In this document: piece by piece, positions 34,885 through 45,202 of the stretch
Layout of the letters: every line of letters starts with the position of its first letter
Position numbering within the stretch: the stretch's first letter is position 1
Assembly (NCBI RefSeq): GCF_030157465.1
Contig: NZ_JAOAUU010000096.1
Location: 1,417 to 65,416 of the forward strand
Direction: 5' to 3'
Length of the DNA stretch: 64,000 nucleotides
From: Zoogloea sp.
GTDB taxonomy: Bacteria; Pseudomonadota; Gammaproteobacteria; Burkholderiales; Rhodocyclaceae
Translations under genes and position numbers: made by a program
Notes under the pieces: generated by a model
Database searches by the model: none
The model's input: only the letters and a program-made list of their open reading frames with translations
What the model was told of the DNA's origin: nothing

Positions 34885-35445
34885 ATGACTACCGCCGAAC
34901 AATTCGTCGCTGCCAACAAGACCAACGTTGAAACCCTGCTGACCCTGGCCAACACCGCCTTCGCCAGCGCCGAGCGCATTGCCGCCCTGAACCTGAACAC
35001 CGCCCGCGCCGTTCTGGAAGACACCGTTGCTTCCACCAAGGCCCTGCTGGCTGTCAAGGACGTGCAAGAGCTGGTTGCCCTGCAATCCACCCTGGCCCAG
35101 CCGCTGGTCGAAAAGACTGTTGCCTACTCCCGCAGCATCTACGAAATCGCCTCCCAGACCCAGGAAGAAGTTTCCAAGGTTTTCGAAGCCCAGGTTGCTG
35201 AAGCCAACAAGACCTTCGCCGCCGCCCTCGACAAGGCTGCCAAGTCCGCTCCGGCTGGCTCCGACGTCGCTGTCGCCGCTGTCAAGTCCGCCATCGCCGC
35301 CGCCAACTCCGCTTACGACAGCGTGACCAAGGCTGCCAAGCAAGTGGCCGAAATCGCCGAAGCCAACGTTGCCGCCGCCACCAGCGCCACCGTCAAGGCT
35401 GTCAGCACCACGACTCCCGCCAAGTCCTCCAAGAAGGTTGCCTAA
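34885..35445 (+). CDS. phaP: Phasin (PHB granule-associated protein), 186 aa
   Basis: Phasin_2-type amphipathic protein coating polyhydroxybutyrate granules. The start MTTAEQFVAANKTNVETLLTLANTAFASAERIAALNL is typical, then long helices (LQSTLAQPLVEKTVAYSRSIYEIASQTQEE) and an alanine/lysine-rich end (AKSSKKVA). The strong promoter and AGGAG ribosome site, with codon use of highly expressed genes, fit an abundant protein. Several phasin paralogues are usual, so the exact number is not assigned. Confidence 0.95.
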   Translation: MTTAEQFVAANKTNVETLLTLANTAFASAERIAALNLNTARAVLEDTVASTKALLAVKDVQELVALQSTLAQPLVEKTVAYSRSIYEIASQTQEEVSKVFEAQVAEANKTFAAALDKAAKSAPAGSDVAVAAVKSAIAAANSAYDSVTKAAKQVAEIAEANVAAATSATVKAVSTTTPAKSSKKVA

Positions 35446-35495
35446 TAGGCTGCCCGACTGGACGGTGAAGCCTCCGGGCCTCACCTGACTGGCTG

Positions 35496-35532
35496 AAAAA
35501 GCCCGCACTGCCTCGGCAGCGCGGGCTTTTTT
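35496..35532 (+). terminator. Intrinsic terminator after phasin
   Basis: GCCCGC / GCGGGC stem continued by CTGCC / GGCAG, followed by six T. Confidence 0.9.
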
Positions 35533-35712
35533 GCATTCTTGCGGGCTCAATCTTTCTCGTCAAATTCCTGGAATCGGCAACGGTTTGGATGCAGAGCCGC
35601 GGTATACGTGATATTTTTCCCAAGTTGTGAAATCGCATTTCACAAGCGAGCCGGGCTATCGAGGGATGCTCGGGAGTGTCGTCAAAAAAATTCAATACTG
35701 AGGGATGGATTC

Positions 35713-37950
35713 ATGGCTACTGGGAAATCGAAGATCATTTACACGCTCACGGACGAAGCGCCTCTGCTGGCCACGTGTGCATTCCTTCCCATCATCCGGA
35801 CCTTCACCGGGCCCGCAGGCATTGAAATCGAAAAGGCCGACATCTCCGTGTCCGCCCGTGTCCTCGCCGAGTTCTCCGAGTGTCTGAGCGACGAGCAGAA
35901 GGTACCGAACACCCTGGCCGAACTGGGCAAGAAGACCCTCGAGCCGGACGTGAACATCATCAAGCTGCCCAACATCAGCGCCTCCGTGGGCCAGCTGAAG
36001 GCCTGCGTGAAGGAACTGCAAGCCAAGGGCTACCCCATCCCCGACTACCCGGAATCTCCGACCACCGACGAAGAAAAAGCCATCGTCACCCGCTACGGCA
36101 AGTGCCTGGGCTCTGCGGTCAACCCGGTTCTGCGCGAAGGCAACTCCGATCGCCGCGCACCGCTGGCCGTCAAGAATTACGCCCGCAAGAACCCGCACTC
36201 CATGGGCGAATGGAAGCCTTGGTCCCGGACCCACGTGTCCCACATGCACCACGGCGACTTCTACCACGGCGAAAAGTCCATTACCCTGGACAAGGCGCGC
36301 AACGTGCGCATGGAACTGATCGCCAAGGGTGGCAAGATCACGGTGCTCAAGCCGAAGCTCGCCCTGCTGGAAGGCGAGATCATCGACTCCATGTTCATGA
36401 GCAAGAAGGCGCTGTGCGACTTCTACGAGCGCGAACTCGAGGACTGCCGCGAGTCCGGCATCCTGTTCTCGCTGCACGTCAAGGCCACGATGATGAAGGT
36501 GTCCCACCCCATCGTGTTCGGCCACTGCGTCAGGATTTTCTACAAGGAAGCCTTCGAGAAGCACGAAGCGCTTTTCAACGAACTGGGCATCAACGTCAAT
36601 AACGGCATGGTCGATCTGTACGAAAAGATCAAAACCCTGCCGGAATCCAAGCGCGACGAGATCATCCGCGACCTGCACGCCTGTCAGGAACATCGTCCGA
36701 AGCTGGCGATGGTCGACTCGGCCAAGGGCATCACCAACTTCCACTCCCCGAACGACGTCATCGTCGACGCCTCCATGCCGGCCATGATCCGTCAGGGCGG
36801 CAAGATGTGGGGCGCCGACGGCAAGCAGTACGACAGCAAGTGCGTGATGCCGGAATCGACCTTCGCCCGCATCTACCAGGAGATGATCAACTTCTGCAAG
36901 ACCAACGGCAACTTCGACCCGAAGACCATGGGCACCGTGCCCAACGTCGGTCTGATGGCCCAGAAGGCCGAAGAGTACGGCTCCCACGACAAGACCTTCG
37001 AAATTCTCGAAGACGGCATCGCCAACATTGTCGACATCGACTCCGGCGAAGTGCTGCTCACCCAGAACGTGGAAGCCGGTGACATCTGGCGCATGTGTCA
37101 AGTCAAGGATGCACCGATCCGCGACTGGGTCAAACTGGCCGTCACCCGTGCGCGCAACTCGAACACGCCCGCCGTCTTCTGGCTGGACCCCTACCGTCCC
37201 CACGAAGCCGAACTGATCAAGAAGGTTCAAACCTACCTGAAGGATCACGACACCACCGGTCTGGACATCCACATCATGTCCCAGGTTCGCGCCATGCGCT
37301 TCACCCTGGAGCGCGTGATCCGTGGTCTCGACACCATCTCCGTGACCGGCAACATCCTGCGCGACTACCTCACCGACCTGTTCCCGATCATGGAACTCGG
37401 CACTTCCGCCAAGATGCTGTCCATCGTTCCGTTGATGGCCGGCGGCGGCATGTACGAAACCGGTGCTGGCGGCTCCGCGCCGAAGCACGTACAGCAGCTC
37501 ACCGAGGAAAACCACCTGCGCTGGGATTCGCTGGGTGAATTCCTCGCCCTCGCCGTCTCGCTGGAAGATCTGGGCCTCAAGACCGGCAACAAGCGTGCCG
37601 GACTGCTCGCCAGGACCCTCGACGCCGCCACCGGCAAGCTGCTGGACAACCGCAAGTCACCCTCGCCCAAGACCGGCGAACTCGACAACCGCGGCTCCCA
37701 GTTCTACCTGGCCATGTACTGGGCCCTGGAGCTGGCCAACCAGACCGAGGACGCCGAACTGGCTGCACACTTCGGCAAGCTGGCCAAGCTGCTGACCGAA
37801 AGCGAAGCGCAGATCGTTGCCGAACTGAAGACCGTACAGGGCAAGGCTGTGGATATCGGTGGCTACTACAAGGCCGACTCCGAAAAGTGCAAGGCCGTCA
37901 TGCGCCCGAGCCCCACGCTGAACGCCGCCCTGAAGGCAGTCCGCGCCTAA
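35713..37950 (+). CDS. Monomeric NADP-dependent isocitrate dehydrogenase, 745 aa
   Basis: Oxidises isocitrate to 2-oxoglutarate with NADP+ as an approximately 80-kDa monomer, unlike the dimeric enzyme next door. It starts [36 protein letters not shown], and family motifs follow: [60 protein letters not shown] and [15 protein letters not shown]. The length (about 745) is normal. The upstream ORF extension (from 35539) covers the terminator and leader and is not coding. This enzyme is not known as an AceK substrate, so it could keep flux when the other is phosphorylated. Confidence 0.96.
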   Translation: MATGKSKIIYTLTDEAPLLATCAFLPIIRTFTGPAGIEIEKADISVSARVLAEFSECLSDEQKVPNTLAELGKKTLEPDVNIIKLPNISASVGQLKACVKELQAKGYPIPDYPESPTTDEEKAIVTRYGKCLGSAVNPVLREGNSDRRAPLAVKNYARKNPHSMGEWKPWSRTHVSHMHHGDFYHGEKSITLDKARNVRMELIAKGGKITVLKPKLALLEGEIIDSMFMSKKALCDFYERELEDCRESGILFSLHVKATMMKVSHPIVFGHCVRIFYKEAFEKHEALFNELGINVNNGMVDLYEKIKTLPESKRDEIIRDLHACQEHRPKLAMVDSAKGITNFHSPNDVIVDASMPAMIRQGGKMWGADGKQYDSKCVMPESTFARIYQEMINFCKTNGNFDPKTMGTVPNVGLMAQKAEEYGSHDKTFEILEDGIANIVDIDSGEVLLTQNVEAGDIWRMCQVKDAPIRDWVKLAVTRARNSNTPAVFWLDPYRPHEAELIKKVQTYLKDHDTTGLDIHIMSQVRAMRFTLERVIRGLDTISVTGNILRDYLTDLFPIMELGTSAKMLSIVPLMAGGGMYETGAGGSAPKHVQQLTEENHLRWDSLGEFLALAVSLEDLGLKTGNKRAGLLARTLDAATGKLLDNRKSPSPKTGELDNRGSQFYLAMYWALELANQTEDAELAAHFGKLAKLLTESEAQIVAELKTVQGKAVDIGGYYKADSEKCKAVMRPSPTLNAALKAVRA

Positions 37951-37998
37951 GCTGAACACACCCTGCCCGCAAACCACCGCGGGCAAAGGGCAAAGAGA

Positions 37999-38031
37999 CG
38001 GGGGCATCCTGAAACGGATGCCCCCGTTTTT
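37999..38031 (+). terminator. Intrinsic terminator after monomeric IDH
   Basis: Eleven-bp stem CGGGGGCATCC / GGATGCCCCCG with TGAAAC loop, followed by TTTTT. Confidence 0.93.
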
Positions 38032-38064
38032 CATGGGTCGGCCAATACAGCCAATGCGGCCAGC

Positions 38065-39309
38065 TTACATGCGGGCAATCATCGCATCACCAAACTCGGA
38101 ACAAGACAGCTCGTTGGCGCCTTCCATCAGGCGGGCGAAGTCGTAGGTGACCTGCTTGTCGCCAATGGCCGCCTCCATGGAACGAATCACCAGCTCGGCG
38201 GCCTCCTTCCAGCCCATGTGACGCAGCATCATTTCGGCCGACAGGATCAGCGAACCGGGGTTCACCTTGTCCAGGCCGGCGTACTTCGGTGCAGTGCCGT
38301 GGGTGGCTTCAAAACAGGCGTATTTATCGGAGATGTTGGCCCCCGGGGCGATTCCGATACCGCCGACCTGCGCCGCCAGCGCATCGGAGATGTAGTCGCC
38401 GTTGAGGTTGCAGCAGGCAATCACGTCGTACTCGGCCGGACGCAGCAGGATCTGCTGCAGGAAGGCGTCGGCGATGGCGTCCTTGACGACGATCTCGCGA
38501 CCGGTCTTCGGGTTGGTGAACCTGCACCACGGGCCTCCGTCGATCGGCTCGGCGCCGAACTCCTGCTTTGCCAGCTCATAGCCCACGTCACGGAACAGGC
38601 CTTCCGTGAACTTCATGATGTTGCCCTTATGCACCAGGGTCACGCTCTTGCGGTCGTTGTCGATGGCGTACTTCATGGCCGCGCGAACCAGCCGTTGAGA
38701 ACCCTCGACCGACACCGGCTTGATGCCGATACCGCAGTGCTCCGGAAAGCGGATCTTCTTGACGCCCATCTCGTCCCTGAGAAACTTGATGACTTTCAGC
38801 GCCCCTTCAGAATCCGCCGCCCATTCGATGCCGGCGTAGATGTCCTCGGTGTTCTCGCGAAAAATCGCCATGTCGGTCTTGGTGGGATCCTTCAGCGGCG
38901 AGGGCACGCCCTTGAAATAACGCACCGGGCGCAAGCACTGGTACAAGTCCAGCTCCTGGCGCAGCGCCACGTTGAGCGAGCGTATCCCCCCACCCACCGG
39001 CGTGGTCATCGGCCCCTTGATGGACACGGAATATTCCTTGAGGGCGTCGAAGGTTTCCTTCGGCAACCACTCGTCGGGGCCGTAGAGCTGGGTGGATTTC
39101 TCACCGGCATAGACTTCCATCCAGTGAATCTTCTTCTTGCCGCCGTAGGCCTTTTCAACTGCGGCATCGATGACCTTGATCATCACCGGGGTGATATCCA
39201 CCCCGATACCATCCCCTTCGATGAAGGGAATGATCGGGTTGTCGGGCGTAGCCTGGCCCGGAACGATTTTCTGACCGCCAGCCGGCACCTTGATGAAAGA
39301 AGTACTCAT
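38065..39309 (-). CDS. icd: NADP-dependent isocitrate dehydrogenase, dimeric, 414 aa
   Basis: TCA-cycle homodimeric IDH. ATG 39309 gives [20 protein letters not shown], as in other proteobacterial Icd; the ORF-track extension is not coding. The substrate and regulatory loop [35 protein letters not shown] contains the serine that AceK phosphorylates in E. coli (Ser113). Also present are [20 protein letters not shown] and ENTEDIYAG. It converges on the monomeric IDH, and aceK is divergent, so substrate and kinase are neighbours. Confidence 0.97.
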   Translation of the reverse strand: MSTSFIKVPAGGQKIVPGQATPDNPIIPFIEGDGIGVDITPVMIKVIDAAVEKAYGGKKKIHWMEVYAGEKSTQLYGPDEWLPKETFDALKEYSVSIKGPMTTPVGGGIRSLNVALRQELDLYQCLRPVRYFKGVPSPLKDPTKTDMAIFRENTEDIYAGIEWAADSEGALKVIKFLRDEMGVKKIRFPEHCGIGIKPVSVEGSQRLVRAAMKYAIDNDRKSVTLVHKGNIMKFTEGLFRDVGYELAKQEFGAEPIDGGPWCRFTNPKTGREIVVKDAIADAFLQQILLRPAEYDVIACCNLNGDYISDALAAQVGGIGIAPGANISDKYACFEATHGTAPKYAGLDKVNPGSLILSAEMMLRHMGWKEAAELVIRSMEAAIGDKQVTYDFARLMEGANELSCSEFGDAMIARM

Positions 39310-39345
39310 TCCAACTCCCTCGAATAATTTTCCGATGTGTGGACG

Positions 39346-39357
39346 AACCGGCCGGTT
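39346..39357. promoter_or_regulatory. Palindrome in the icd-aceK divergent region
   Basis: AACCGGCCGGTT is a perfect 12-bp palindrome 37 bp upstream of the icd ATG. The 341-bp gap 39310-39650 holds no gene and should contain both promoters. No clear sigma70 hexamers are evident. Confidence 0.35.
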
Positions 39358-39650
39358 TGTGTAGCGCCAAGCGCAATCGAGCACCCGCAGAACAGCTCCG
39401 TGCGCAGAGCGGCGCGCCCCGCCGACTCACGGCCTGCGCCGTTCAACCCCGTTGCCGGGACGGTGCAGGCTGCAATGATTATGGCTGAAATGGCAGCGTG
39501 CCGACAGCGCCCCCCGCACGCCCGTTTTACGGCGCCGCAGCATGCCTTCCAGCAGAAATCCCGGTGCTAAACTCGAAGCCTGATCCGGGCCGGAACGGCG
39601 CCGGCCCGCACCGCAAAAACGCATCCAAATGCTGATTCGGGGGAAGAACG

Positions 39651-41441
39651 ATGGAGGCCAGCACCAACGAAAAACCGGTCGCCCAGGCGATTGCGCAAGC
39701 CATGATCGAGGGCTTCAACAAGCACTACCGGATCTTCCGCGAGACATCCCGGCGGGCCAAGGAGAGCTACGAAGCCGCCGACTGGCAGGGCCAGCTGTCA
39801 GCGGTGCGCGACCGGGTGCAGTTTTACGACGACCGGGTGAACGAAGCCGTGCAGCGCCTGCACGAAGAGTTCAACGCCGAATCCATCGACGACGCCACCT
39901 GGCAGGCGGCCAAGCTCCACTTCATCGGCCTTCTGATCAACCACAAGCAGCCCGAGCTGGCCGAAACCTTCTTCAACTCGGTCACCACCAAGATCCTGCA
40001 CCGGGAATACTTCAGCAACGAGTACATCTTCACCCGGCCAGCCATCTCCACCGACTACATCGAATCCTTCCCGCCCACCTATTCCAGCTACTACCCGGCC
40101 GACGAAAGCCTGCGCAGCACCATCCGGCGCATCATCGAAGACTTCGACTGGCAGCTCCCCTTCGAAAACCTCGACCGGGACGTGGGTTACGTGATGCGCA
40201 CGGTCGAAAAACATCTGGGCGACTGGCCGAAGATGGAGGTCAACTGCCAGCTCCAGATCCTCTACTCGGCCTTCTACCGCAACAAAACCGCCTACATCAT
40301 CGGCAAGGCCATCAACGGCTACCAGGAATACCCCTTCGTGATCGCGGTGCGCCACGGCAGCTCGGGCATGCTCTACCTGGACACCATCCTGCTCGACACC
40401 TGGCGCATCTCGCTGCTGTTCTCGCTGTCGCGCGCCTACTTCCTGGTGGATATGGAAGTACCGTCGGGCTACGTGCAGTTCCTCCGCGGCATCATGCCCA
40501 ACAAGCCGCGCTCCGAGCTTTACACCATGATCGGCCTCGGCAAGCAGGGCAAAACCAACTTCTTCCGCGATCTTGTCGCCCACCTGCGCCACTCCAACGA
40601 CCAGTTCATCGAGGCGCCCGGCATCCGCGGCCTGGTGATGCTGGTGTTCACGCTGCCGTCCTACCCTTATGTCTTCAAGATCATCAAGGACGTGTTCGGC
40701 AGCTCCAAGAACATGGATCGCGCCACCGTCAAAAAAAAATACCTGCTGGTCCGGCAGGTGGACCGGGTCGGACGCATGGCCGACACCCTGGAATTTTCCA
40801 ACGTCGCCCTGCCCCGCAGCCGCTTTCACCCGGATCTCATCGCCCAGCTGCGGCTACTCGCCCCCTCCGTGATCGAGGAGGCCGGCGACAGCCTGGTCAT
40901 CAAGCACCTCTACATCGAGCGCCGCATGACGCCGCTCAACCTTTACCTCGACAAGGCCACCGAAGAGCAGGTCGACCACGCCGTGCGCGAATACGGCCAG
41001 GCCATCAGCGAGCTGGCCATCGCCAACATCTTCCCTGGCGACATGCTGTGGAAGAACTTCGGCGTCACCCGCTACGGCCGCGTCGTGTTCTACGACTACG
41101 ACGAGATCGAGTACATGACCGACTGCAACTTCCGCAAGATTCCTCCAGCGCCCAACGAAGAAGCCGAAATGGCCAGCGAGCCCTGGTATTCGGTCGGGCC
41201 GCGGGATGTCTTTCCGGAAGAATTCGCCACTTTCCTGCTCGGCCAGCCCAGGATCCGCAAGGCCTTCATGAAACACCACCGCCAACTGCTCGACGCCCGC
41301 TTCTGGCAGGACGCCCAGCAAAAAATCCGCGACGGCTACGTCGAGGATTTTTACCCCTATCCCGCCGAACTGCGCTTCTGCAACGCCTTTGCCGACGAAG
41401 CCCCAGCACCATCCGGACAAGCCGCGCCGCCGCCCTTCTGA
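39651..41441 (+). CDS. aceK: Isocitrate dehydrogenase kinase/phosphatase AceK, 596 aa
   Basis: Bifunctional enzyme that phosphorylates and reactivates Icd, sending carbon to the glyoxylate shunt when inhibited. Family motifs are present: ADWQGQLSAVRDRVQFYDDRVNEAV, SRAYFLVDMEVPSGYVQFL, the ATP-loop region GLGKQGKTNFFRDLVAHL (about 295), VFTLPSYPYVFKIIKD and FPGDMLWKNFGVTRYGRVVFYDYDEI (catalytic Asp region, about 460-480). The length matches the family. In many enterobacteria aceK sits with aceBA; here aceA is 10 kb away and icd is adjacent. Confidence 0.97.
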   Translation: MEASTNEKPVAQAIAQAMIEGFNKHYRIFRETSRRAKESYEAADWQGQLSAVRDRVQFYDDRVNEAVQRLHEEFNAESIDDATWQAAKLHFIGLLINHKQPELAETFFNSVTTKILHREYFSNEYIFTRPAISTDYIESFPPTYSSYYPADESLRSTIRRIIEDFDWQLPFENLDRDVGYVMRTVEKHLGDWPKMEVNCQLQILYSAFYRNKTAYIIGKAINGYQEYPFVIAVRHGSSGMLYLDTILLDTWRISLLFSLSRAYFLVDMEVPSGYVQFLRGIMPNKPRSELYTMIGLGKQGKTNFFRDLVAHLRHSNDQFIEAPGIRGLVMLVFTLPSYPYVFKIIKDVFGSSKNMDRATVKKKYLLVRQVDRVGRMADTLEFSNVALPRSRFHPDLIAQLRLLAPSVIEEAGDSLVIKHLYIERRMTPLNLYLDKATEEQVDHAVREYGQAISELAIANIFPGDMLWKNFGVTRYGRVVFYDYDEIEYMTDCNFRKIPPAPNEEAEMASEPWYSVGPRDVFPEEFATFLLGQPRIRKAFMKHHRQLLDARFWQDAQQKIRDGYVEDFYPYPAELRFCNAFADEAPAPSGQAAPPPF

Positions 41442-41453
41442 GCCTCGAAAGAG

Positions 41454-41475
41454 CGCCGGCCGACCCGGCGTTTTT
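41454..41475 (+). terminator. Intrinsic terminator after aceK
   Basis: CGCCGG / CCGGCG stem around CCGAC, followed by TTTTT. Confidence 0.8.
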
Positions 41476-41583
41476 ATGCAGATTCAGGTAAACCCCAGTG
41501 TCGCCCTCCGCCTGCAGGCACCACCATGGCATTGAAGTCGCTACCCGGATGGCACTTCCAAAACCAATAAATGGAGGAGACAC

Positions 41584-44229
41584 ATGAAACACCGTTTTCG
41601 CTTGCGAGCCCTCGCCCTTGCAGTCGGCAGCACCCTGATCCTGTCCGCCTGCGGAGGCGGCGGAGGAAGCAACCGCAGCAACAGCACGCTAAGCGGCATC
41701 GCGGCCGAAGGCCTGGCCATCTCCAATGCCACCATCAGCATCAAGGATGCCCGGGGCACCACCCGCAGCGTGACCACCGACGCCAGCGGCAACTACCAGT
41801 TCGACACCGCCGGCCTCACCTTCCCGCTGATGCTCCAGATCACCGGCAGCAAGGGCATCTGGCATGCCATCGTCACCAGCGACGATCTCGGCAAGCCGGC
41901 CAACATCAACAACGCCACCAACAGCGTCGCCCTCCTCGCCCTCGGCGCCAGCTCCGGCGCCACCCTCCAGGCCGCCTTCGCCGCAGGCAGCTTCAGCACG
42001 GTGAGCGGTGCAGCCGTTCAGGAAGCCGACCGCAAACTCCTCGACGCCCTCGAAGCCGAACTCGGCAAGCGCCCCGAAAGCCTTCGCACGGCGCGCTTTA
42101 CGCCCGGCACGCCCGACGCCGACGGTGACGAGACCGATCGCCTCCTCACGCTGGTCAACACCCGCCCGACGAGCGGCGGCGGCTTCGGCACCTACAACGT
42201 CATGCCCGAGCACGTCTGGCCCGACAGCTACACCACCCAAACCTACGACGGCACGAACGACGACCTGCTCACCGCCGGCTACGGCACAAGCGGCCTCGCC
42301 GGCGCAACCACCGCACTCTTCGGCAACGCCGCCAACCTGCGCCGCTACGCCATTCATACCAACTACCGGGCCCTGATCGACGCCAACAAGGCCACCGGCG
42401 GCTTCGGCACACTCTATGGCCCCAACATCGCCATCGACGGCAGCCCGACCCTCGGCGAAGGCAAGATCCCCGGCCTCGAAGCCATCGCCTACTCGGGCGA
42501 TGCCAGCGGCAAGCGCAAGGTCACGCTGATGGTGCAGGTGCCCGACAGCTTCAACATCGCCGCCCCGTGCATCGTCACCGCCACCTCGTCGGGCTCCCGC
42601 GGCATCTACGGCGCCATCGCAACCGCCGGCGAGTGGGGCCTCAAGCACGGCTGCGCCGTCGCCTACACCGACAAGGGCAGCGGCAACGGCATGCACGATC
42701 TCGCCCGCGACACCGTCAACCTGATCGACGGCACCGTTTCCCCGGCCAGCACCGCCGGCAAACACGCCCACTTCGCCGCCGATATTTCCAAAACCCAGCT
42801 CGACGCCTTCAACCTCGCCTTCCCCGAGCGCATCGCCTACAAACACGCCCATTCCGGCCAGAACCCCGAAAAGGACTGGGGCCGCAACACGCTGGACGCG
42901 GTCGCCTTCGCCTTCTACGTGCTCAACGAAAAATATTCACAGGCTGACGCCACCGGCCAAAAGCCACGCCTCATACGCCCCGGCAACACCGTGGTGATCG
43001 CCTCGTCGGTCTCCAACGGCGCTGGCGCCGCCCTGATGGCCGCTGAACAGGACAAGCTCGGCCTCATCGACGGCGTCGCCGTCAGCGAACCGCAAATCCA
43101 GCCCCGGGATGTAAGCGGCCTCGCCATCAGGCAGGGCAGCAGCACCGTCGCCACGATCGGCAAGCCGCTGATCGACTACTTCACCTACGCCAACCTCTAC
43201 CAGCCCTGCGCCGCCCTGGCCACCGCAGCCGCCAACTCACCGCCCGCCGCCGCGCTGCAGCTTTATGCTGCCAACCGCTGCACATCGCTGAAGGAAAAAG
43301 GCCTGCTCGGCGCCACCACGCCCCTGGCCCAGGCCAATGAAGCCCTCGAAAAACTCCACGCCTACGGCTGGAGCAGCGAGCACGACCTCTACCACGCCAC
43401 CCATCACGCCTTCGCCACCCCGTCCATCGTCGTCACCTACCTCAACACCCTCGGACGCTTCAGCGTAACGGACAACGTCTGCCACTTCAGCTTCGCCACC
43501 ACCGGAACAGGTGGCGTCGTCGCGGCAACATCAAGCGCCGTGCAATCCATGATCTTCTCGATCGGCAACGGCGTGCCGCCCACCGGCGGGATCAACCTGG
43601 TTTACAACGATGCAGTCGGCGGCCCCACGCGGGACATCAACGCAAAATCCCCCTCCACCAACCGGGCCGACAGCGCCCTCGACGGAGCCCTGTGCGCCCG
43701 CGCGCTGGTCACAGGCATCGATCCTGTTACCGGCGCCAAGCTCACCGGCACGCTGCTCGCGCAGTCGGAAAAAGTGCAAAGAGGAATTCGCGAAGTGCAG
43801 GTGGAAGGCCGGCTCGGCGGCAAGCCGGCAATCATCGTGTCGGGCCGCTCCGACACCCTGATTCCGGTCAACCACGCCTCCCGAGCCTATGTGGGCGCCA
43901 ACCGTAAAGCCGAGGAAAACAGCAAGTTGCACTACTACGAGGTTACCAACGCCCAGCATTTCGACAGCTTCATCGACCTGCTGCCGGGCTACGACACCCG
44001 CCTCATCCCGCTGCACGTGTACTTCAACCAGGCCATGGACCTGATGTTCGCCCACCTCAAGAACGGCACCGCCCTGCCCGCATCCCAGGTTGTGCGGACC
44101 ACGCCGCGCAGCGGCACGGACGGCAGTGCGCCGCCGATCACCGCGGCCAACGTCCCGCCCATTGCGGCAACTCCGGCCGCAGGCGACGTCATCAGTTACA
44201 GCAACAGCACCCTCAGCGTGCCCGACTGA
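41584..44229 (+). CDS. Secreted 3-hydroxybutyrate oligomer hydrolase, lipoprotein, 881 aa
   Basis: Hydrolyses D-(-)-3-hydroxybutyrate oligomers to monomers during polyhydroxybutyrate breakdown. A lipoprotein signal (ALAVGSTLILSACGGGGGS, lipobox LSAC) is followed by a short Ig-like segment (about 35-110) and the large 3HBOH domain (about 165-830). The nucleophile is probably in VIASSVSNGAGAALMA (about 475). Other conserved stretches are SSGSRGIYGAIATAGEWGLKHGCAVAYTDKG and GRSDTLIPVNHASRAY with the later NAQHFDSF (catalytic Asp and His). The usual proteins are about 700 aa; the extra N-terminal repeat is unusual. AGGAG lies before the ATG. Confidence 0.9.
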   Translation: MKHRFRLRALALAVGSTLILSACGGGGGSNRSNSTLSGIAAEGLAISNATISIKDARGTTRSVTTDASGNYQFDTAGLTFPLMLQITGSKGIWHAIVTSDDLGKPANINNATNSVALLALGASSGATLQAAFAAGSFSTVSGAAVQEADRKLLDALEAELGKRPESLRTARFTPGTPDADGDETDRLLTLVNTRPTSGGGFGTYNVMPEHVWPDSYTTQTYDGTNDDLLTAGYGTSGLAGATTALFGNAANLRRYAIHTNYRALIDANKATGGFGTLYGPNIAIDGSPTLGEGKIPGLEAIAYSGDASGKRKVTLMVQVPDSFNIAAPCIVTATSSGSRGIYGAIATAGEWGLKHGCAVAYTDKGSGNGMHDLARDTVNLIDGTVSPASTAGKHAHFAADISKTQLDAFNLAFPERIAYKHAHSGQNPEKDWGRNTLDAVAFAFYVLNEKYSQADATGQKPRLIRPGNTVVIASSVSNGAGAALMAAEQDKLGLIDGVAVSEPQIQPRDVSGLAIRQGSSTVATIGKPLIDYFTYANLYQPCAALATAAANSPPAAALQLYAANRCTSLKEKGLLGATTPLAQANEALEKLHAYGWSSEHDLYHATHHAFATPSIVVTYLNTLGRFSVTDNVCHFSFATTGTGGVVAATSSAVQSMIFSIGNGVPPTGGINLVYNDAVGGPTRDINAKSPSTNRADSALDGALCARALVTGIDPVTGAKLTGTLLAQSEKVQRGIREVQVEGRLGGKPAIIVSGRSDTLIPVNHASRAYVGANRKAEENSKLHYYEVTNAQHFDSFIDLLPGYDTRLIPLHVYFNQAMDLMFAHLKNGTALPASQVVRTTPRSGTDGSAPPITAANVPPIAATPAAGDVISYSNSTLSVPD

Positions 44230-44249
44230 CCCGCCCCGGCATCTCGTTA

Positions 44250-44281
44250 AAAAGCCCGGCTCGAAACGAGCCGGGCTTTTT
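44250..44281. terminator. Bidirectional intrinsic terminator
   Basis: AAAAGCCCGGCTCG / CGAGCCGGGCTTTT stem with AAA loop serves both the hydrolase gene (+) and the convergent nudix-dut-coaBC operon (-). Confidence 0.93.
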
Positions 44282-44298
44282 GTTTCAGCGTGTCACCG

Positions 44299-44727
44299 TC
44301 AAACCCAGCCAGATTCGCTGATCCACGGCCCGGGGCCCGCAGCCAGCGCGTCCCGGATGTAGGGCACGACGGCCTCCGGCAAGGCATCCGGCGAGCACCA
44401 GCACAAATCATCGCAGCGATGCGGCTCGGCAATCGAAGGCTCGCCCGACCACCCCCCGGCGCTCAGAAAAAAATCAATGCGGTTTGTGTCGGATCTTCGG
44501 TGCACAACGCCAACCACCGCCAGCGAAGCCTCGTCAAGCTCGATGCCCAGCTCCTCGCGCATTTCGCGCACCGCGGTGGTACGCAGCGATTCGCCCTCCT
44601 CCACATGCCCGCCCGGCAGGCTGTAGAGGCCATCGAAAAACCCCGTTCCGGCTCGCCGCATCAGCAGCACGCGCCCGTCCCGCTCAAGCAGCACGTGCAC
44701 GCCGGCAGGAATTCCGGCGTGGCGCAT
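44299..44727 (-). CDS. NUDIX hydrolase, 142 aa
   Basis: Hydrolyses nucleoside-diphosphate-linked substrates. The Nudix box GGHVEEGESLRTTAVREMREELGI (about 39-62) matches GX5EX7REUXEEXGU. The rest is a typical short Nudix fold. Its ATG overlaps the dut stop by one base, so it is the last gene of a coaBC-dut-nudix operon. The substrate is unknown; nucleotide-pool cleaning fits the company of dUTPase. Confidence 0.93.
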   Translation of the reverse strand: MRHAGIPAGVHVLLERDGRVLLMRRAGTGFFDGLYSLPGGHVEEGESLRTTAVREMREELGIELDEASLAVVGVVHRRSDTNRIDFFLSAGGWSGEPSIAEPHRCDDLCWCSPDALPEAVVPYIRDALAAGPGPWISESGWV

Positions 44728-45191
44728 CAGTGCTTCCCCGTGCTTCCAAAGCCACTCTCGCCGCGTTCGCTCGCGTCGAAGGTTTCAACCACGTTGAACG
44801 CCACCTGCAGCACCGGCACCACCACCAGCTGGGCTACGCGCTCCATCGGCTGAATGGTGAAATGCTCGTGGCCGCGATTCCAGACCGACACGAAAATCTG
44901 CCCCTGGTAGTCCGAATCGATCAGCCCGACAAGATTGCCCAATACGATGCCGTGCTTGTGGCCCAGGCCCGAGCGCGGCAGGATCATCGCTGCCAGCCCG
45001 GGGTCAGCCAGGTGAATGGCAATGCCGGTGGGCACCAGCGTCGTGTGACCGGGCGCCAGAACCTGCGGCGCATCAAGGCAGGCCCGCAGATCCAGACCGG
45101 CCGCGCCGGCCGTGGCATAGGCCGGCGGCTGCTGCCGGAGGCGGTCGTCGAGAATCTGGATATCAATGCTGTGCATGGTCGTTTTGCTCAC
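44727..45191 (-). CDS. dut: dUTP diphosphatase, 154 aa
   Basis: Converts dUTP to dUMP and keeps uracil out of DNA. The five trimeric dUTPase motifs are in order: [43 protein letters not shown] and the C-terminal GESGFGSTG arm. An ATG at 45176 (MHSIDIQIL) is an alternative start that gives 149 aa, closer to the family length. It follows coaBC by 11 bp. Confidence 0.97.
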   Translation of the reverse strand: MSKTTMHSIDIQILDDRLRQQPPAYATAGAAGLDLRACLDAPQVLAPGHTTLVPTGIAIHLADPGLAAMILPRSGLGHKHGIVLGNLVGLIDSDYQGQIFVSVWNRGHEHFTIQPMERVAQLVVVPVLQVAFNVVETFDASERGESGFGSTGKH

Positions 45192-45202
45192 GAATTGAGG
45201 TT

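Noticed and set aside
39629-41491. 620-aa ORF in another frame over aceK
   Set aside because: It is an arginine/proline-rich shadow; the 596-aa frame has the complete AceK motifs.
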